Assembly (NCBI GenBank): GCA_910586895.1 | Contig: CAJUIW010000001.1 | Location: 310,001 to 374,000, forward strand | Direction of reading: 5' to 3' | Length of the DNA stretch: 64,000 nt | From: an uncultured Muribaculaceae bacterium | Lineage (GTDB): Bacteria; Bacteroidota; Bacteroidia; Bacteroidales; Muribaculaceae | Shown here: in pieces, positions 61,170-64,000 of the stretch | Numbering within the stretch: position 1 is the first letter of the stretch | Layout of the letters: every line of letters starts with the position of its first letter | The notes under the pieces: generated by a model | The model's database searches: none | Told to the model about the DNA's origin: nothing | Seen by the model: only the letters and a program-made list of their open reading frames with translations | Translations under genes and position numbers: made by a program

Positions 61170-61530
61170 GAATGAACCTTTCAGGTTCGCTATACAGATG
61201 TATCTGATACATGCCTAAGGCATGGCCCTACAAAGGGAATGAACCTTGCAGGTTCCATATCCGGATACATCTGATACATGCCAAAGTCATGACCTTACAA
61301 GAGGAATGAACCTTTCAGGTTCGCTATCCAGATGCATCTGATACATGCCAAAGGCATGGCCCTACAAGGTGAATGAACCTTGCAGGTTCCATATCCGGAT
61401 ACATCTAATACATGCCTAAGGCATGGCTCTACAAAGGGAATGAACCTTTCAGGTTCGATATACAGATGCGTCTGATACATGCCTAAGGTATGGCCCTACA
61501 AGGGGAATGAACCTTTCAGGTTCGCTGTGA
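61170..61530 (+). repeat. 67-bp tandem array of triple-palindrome units
   Basis: Units start at 61170, 61237, 61304, 61371, 61438 and (partial) 61505, exactly 67 bp apart. Each has GAACCT-nnn-AGGTTC, a CAGATG-type second palindrome and CATGCC-nnn-GGCATG. Two variants alternate: one with CTTTCAGGTTCGCTAT, the other with CTTGCAGGTTCCATATCCGG. An isolated identical unit is at 60870. Confidence 0.9.
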
Positions 61531-61614
61531 GAGTGTTAGGGGTGGAATATGGACATCAAAGGATGCAAAGATGTAAGGATACAAGGGAGGGATATGCACG
61601 CTTATGGAATGGCG

Positions 61615-62133
61615 TCACCAGTCGTTGTCGGGGTCGGATGATGATTCATCGCTGTCGTCAAGGAGGGTGTCATCGTAGTCAGAGGAATAATCATCGTCAT
61701 CCAAATAGTCATCGTCATCGCAACCGTAGTCATCATCGAAGCTGTCTATCTCGCAGCACAGGTCATCGAGCTCGCTCTGCACATCATACACATCTGCGCT
61801 CTCCTCTATTTCATCAAGACGGCTCTGAATCATATCGAGCTTTTCCTGCAATCGCTCGTAACGGGCTGACGACACGTCGTCGCATTCATCCATGCGGCAA
61901 GCTATATCGTCAATGCGCTCCTGAAGCTCATCGACGTCGCATACGTCCCATCCGCCCATACTGTCCTGCAGTTCCTCGACACGGCTACGCAGATCGTCGG
62001 CATCGGGCATATCATCATATGACGCGGGAGCAGGCTGTCGCATCCATGGTAGTCCTGCTGACGCCCGGTCGCGCTTTTTAGAAAAGAGGGCATCAAAAAG
62101 CAGAACCCCTCCAAGTATTTTCCAGAATGACAT
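61615..62133 (-). CDS. Acidic coiled-coil protein, unknown function
   Basis: About 172 residues from the ATG at 62131-62133; the longer frame to 62184 would start before the promoter box. An N-terminal hydrophobic stretch (SFWKILGGVLLFDALF) may be a membrane anchor or signal anchor. A coiled coil follows at about residues 45-120 with regular heptads (LRSRVEELQD, LQEKLDMIQSRLDEIEES). The last 50 residues are nearly all Asp, Ser, Tyr and Glu. The predicted charge is strongly negative. I do not recognise the family. It lies between the repeat array and hipA. Confidence 0.65.
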   Translation of the reverse strand: MSFWKILGGVLLFDALFSKKRDRASAGLPWMRQPAPASYDDMPDADDLRSRVEELQDSMGGWDVCDVDELQERIDDIACRMDECDDVSSARYERLQEKLDMIQSRLDEIEESADVYDVQSELDDLCCEIDSFDDDYGCDDDDYLDDDDYSSDYDDTLLDDSDESSSDPDNDW

Positions 62134-62160
62134 ATCAACAACGGTATTATGATTTGACGG

Positions 62161-62168
62161 CAAAGATA
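62161..62168 (-). promoter_or_regulatory. -7 promoter box for the acidic protein gene
   Basis: On the minus strand TATCTTTG, 28 bp before the ATG at 62133; no -33 box at the usual distance. Confidence 0.5.
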
Positions 62169-62240
62169 GAATAGCGACGGGCAAGAATAATTCACGCCTG
62201 AGTTAAATAACGTGCAAGCCGCGCAGGGTAAATGAGCTGG

Positions 62241-63353
62241 CTATATTTCGTAGACGGCGATGTTGCGGCTGGCGGTTCTGACCTGTTCGATGATATCGAG
62301 GCAGCGTTTTTTATCCATCTTTATCTTTTCGCCTACTGCGATAAAGTCGGCAAGCTTTGGGGTGCCCTTGCCGTTGACGGAGGTAGCGTGCTCTCCATTG
62401 TACCCCTCGGTGCATAAGGTCAGGTCGTAAGCAGGCGCAAGCCTCCAAGTCCATTTGTCACGGAGATCTTTACTGACAAGAAAACTGAAGTTCTTGCAAT
62501 GGTCATCCTTATTATCTGTCAGATAATTGAACACCATGCGGCGGTACATCTCCTCTACGTCATCCACATTCTGTGTGATATAGCCTGTCAACGCCAGCAA
62601 ATTGGAATAATCAAGAACAGGTTCGCTCAGTGAGATGCCAAGCAGGCCGCCGGCAGTAGCCACATGGACTCTTTTTCCATCACGGTCAATATCAAAACGA
62701 CGGGATGTAAAGTATTTGCCCGCTGTCAATTTGAAATCGGGCAGATTAATACCGCATTCTCTGGCTATGGCGTTATAACGGTACTCTTGCCGGCCGATGT
62801 CCTGAGGGTCGTAGGTGTGACGGAATTTCACAAGCCAATGCCCCTCTTGATCAGAAAACACAGCTTTGGGACGTGCTCCCCCGCTGTTGCCGCTATTATA
62901 TAGAAGCAGCCCGGCGTCAGTATCCTGTTGCTCCCGGAGTACTTCCAGGGCTTTCTCCTGCAGAAGGTCGAAGTCGGAGATTTCTGTTTCGCCACTGATT
63001 ATCCTCACCGGCTTGTATGTCAAGGCTCCCATACCGCTTTGACCCACGATACTGAGGCGGTCCAATGATGACAGGCTCCGGTCATCAATGCCCTCCTTTG
63101 CCAAAGCCTTATGCAAGAGGTAGCGGCCGTAGCCGTCAGGGAGGCTATCCTCGAATATGCCGAAGTTGCCGGCAAACGGCTGTGGCTTGGCTACGAATAT
63201 TCCAGGCCTCAATGGAAGCTCAAGTGGCGATATGCTGAATCCCTCCGCTATCCATGACCGGTCATATTCAAATGCACATAGCCGGTTGTCAGGGGTAAGG
63301 GAAAGGATTCCTACTTTTCTATCGTGGTAATTTACAGTGAGTCGGTCAATCAT
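62241..63353 (-). CDS. hipA: HipA-family toxin kinase
   Basis: Serine/threonine kinase-fold toxin; the E. coli protein phosphorylates GltX and causes persistence. 370 residues with the N-terminal HipA domain present (LELPLRPGIFVAKPQPF, GNFGIFEDSLPDGYGRYLL). A P-loop-like SGNSGGARPKA is at 154-164. The catalytic motif NKDDHCKN has D283 (E. coli D309 equivalent), and APAYDLT has D310 as metal ligand. All key residues are intact. The start overlaps the end of the antitoxin gene by 8 bp, as expected for a coupled pair. Confidence 0.9.
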   Translation of the reverse strand: MIDRLTVNYHDRKVGILSLTPDNRLCAFEYDRSWIAEGFSISPLELPLRPGIFVAKPQPFAGNFGIFEDSLPDGYGRYLLHKALAKEGIDDRSLSSLDRLSIVGQSGMGALTYKPVRIISGETEISDFDLLQEKALEVLREQQDTDAGLLLYNSGNSGGARPKAVFSDQEGHWLVKFRHTYDPQDIGRQEYRYNAIARECGINLPDFKLTAGKYFTSRRFDIDRDGKRVHVATAGGLLGISLSEPVLDYSNLLALTGYITQNVDDVEEMYRRMVFNYLTDNKDDHCKNFSFLVSKDLRDKWTWRLAPAYDLTLCTEGYNGEHATSVNGKGTPKLADFIAVGEKIKMDKKRCLDIIEQVRTASRNIAVYEI

Positions 63354-63711
63354 CAGTGCCGCATTTTCTTGATTTTAAGTATGCTTTCTTTTTTCCGGAA
63401 TTCCGGCGTATCAATTCCAGCTCCTCCATTGTTGCGAACTTTGGCTCTGCGAAAATGCTTTTTATCTCCGGCAGATATCCGAGAACCGACGCAAGTTCTA
63501 TCAGATTTTTCAGTGAGATAAGTCCTTTCTGTTCAAAACGGGCGATATTGCCGAGGGCTACACCTGACCGCCGGGCGATTTCCTCACGGGTAAGGCCTTT
63601 CTCCACTCTTCGGCTCCGGAAGTCATCGGCTATTTTCATGGCCGCATCCTCTGGCGTAGATAGCGTATAGCTATCCAATAGAGATAATATATCAGCAGTT
63701 TCCTTTCTCAT
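63346..63711 (-). CDS. hipB: HipB-type XRE-family antitoxin
   Basis: 121 residues. A helix-turn-helix of the Cro/C1 type lies at about 35-62 (KGLTREEIARRSGVALGNIA), where SGVALGNIARFE is the recognition helix. The C-terminal region, rich in Lys, would cover the toxin. It precedes hipA with an 8-bp overlap, and HipB proteins usually repress their own operon by binding upstream. The repeats around the -7 box support this. Confidence 0.88.
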   Translation of the reverse strand: MRKETADILSLLDSYTLSTPEDAAMKIADDFRSRRVEKGLTREEIARRSGVALGNIARFEQKGLISLKNLIELASVLGYLPEIKSIFAEPKFATMEELELIRRNSGKKKAYLKSRKCGTDD

Positions 63712-63726
63712 CGATGTTAATGATTA

Positions 63727-63759
63727 AATATTATCACTTACAAAGATAACAATATTATC
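63727..63759 (-). promoter_or_regulatory. hipBA promoter with repeated operator-like sites
   Basis: On the minus strand the -7 box is TATCTTTG (63741-63748). Two copies of AATATTATC (63727-63735 and 63751-63759, plus-strand reading) lie 24 bp apart and flank it. The second is part of the palindrome GATAA-CAATA-TTATC (63745-63759). This fits HipB autorepression. Confidence 0.6.
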
Positions 63760-63778
63760 CGATAAATCGTTTGCTTTT

Positions 63779-64000
63779 TACGCTGTCGTGTTTCCGGTGT
63801 TTCCGATGTTACCGTGTTTCCCGGTGGCCGGAATGGGTAACATGCGGTATCGCAGGGAAACATCCGAGCCTTCGATGCTTTCATGGCCGATGTAGCTCTG
63901 TGCTGGGTTACATAAAAATCGCCCTGAAGGGCTATGATAGATCTAAGATGGAAAGTTATCTTTCAGATAATTTCATGTGGGCGTCCGTTACCGTGGGGCT
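63779..64000 (+). repeat. Composite palindromic repeat, copy 3 (cut by the window end)
   Basis: Same orientation and module order as copy 1: GTTTCC/GTTACC block, TTTCATGGCCGATGTAGCT link, CGCCCTGAAGGGCTATGA hairpin and GAAAGTTATCTTTCAGATAA hairpin, ending in the middle of the GTCCG-CCGTGGGGCT block. Copies 1 and 3 bracket the acidic protein gene and hipBA. Confidence 0.75.

Noticed and set aside
60870..61530. CRISPR-like repeat spacing
   Set aside because: The units are contiguous 67-bp copies with internal palindromes and no unique spacers; there are no cas genes.
61479..62081. 200-residue plus-strand ORF rich in Arg and His
   Set aside because: It is the antisense of the acidic protein gene; Asp/Glu codons read backwards give the His/Arg richness. 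The minus frame has a promoter box and a sensible domain layout.

Overview
The window reads as a chromosomal segment of a gut-type Bacteroidota, order Bacteroidales; a Muribaculaceae-like genome is my best guess, from memory of gene content only. The support is: promoters of the Bacteroidota form (TTTG or TTG, about 20 bp, TAnnTTTG) before many genes; the Bacteroidales form of RNA polymerase omega; a NusG-like UpxY antiterminator plus a UpxZ-like gene at the head of a capsule operon; and adjacent etfB, etfA and acyl-CoA dehydrogenase genes.

Layout. 0-39.4 kb is core housekeeping DNA: glnS (cut by the window start), a PASTA protein with an RluD-type synthase, bamD-rpoZ-rpsO, a YihY family protein, ridA, folC with a two-gene chromate-type transporter, a META-domain lipoprotein, a Fur-family regulator, purA, a DUF1015 protein, purL, the etf/acyl-CoA dehydrogenase operon, a tightly overlapped metF-holB-nuclease-hemW operon, rlmH, nadC, tsaB, yicC-gmk-nadD with two more genes, an HtrA protease, an NlpC/P60 lipoprotein, tcdA, a small lipoprotein and tRNA-Pro(UGG).

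39.6-60.6 kb is one long minus-strand surface-polysaccharide operon, read from about 60.2 kb down to 39.7 kb. In order of transcription: upxY, upxZ, acyltransferase, extended SDR enzyme, flippase (Wzx), a MenD-like ThDP enzyme, pyruvyl transferase, GT2, cytidylyltransferase, LicD, EpsG/Wzy-like polymerase, GT4, a GT4 split into two reading frames, ATP-grasp ligase, deacetylase, GT2, a second cytidylyltransferase, deacetylase-like protein, a second LicD, initiating sugar transferase, zinc ribbon and DegT aminotransferase. The middle of the operon is visibly more A+T rich than its ends.

The most notable signal is upstream of this operon. A perfect 15-bp inverted repeat (60354-60368 and 60533-60547) brackets 164 bp whose only good promoter -7 box (60510-60517) points away from the operon and into a strong terminator (60566-60606). 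This is the arrangement expected of a phase-variable invertible promoter caught in the OFF orientation. Flipping it would place the promoter about 160-170 bp before upxY.

60.6-64 kb is accessory: a palindrome-rich repeat region containing a strict 67-bp tandem array, a gene for an acidic coiled-coil protein, and a hipBA toxin-antitoxin pair. Direct copies of one composite repeat bracket this segment, and the second copy runs off the window end.
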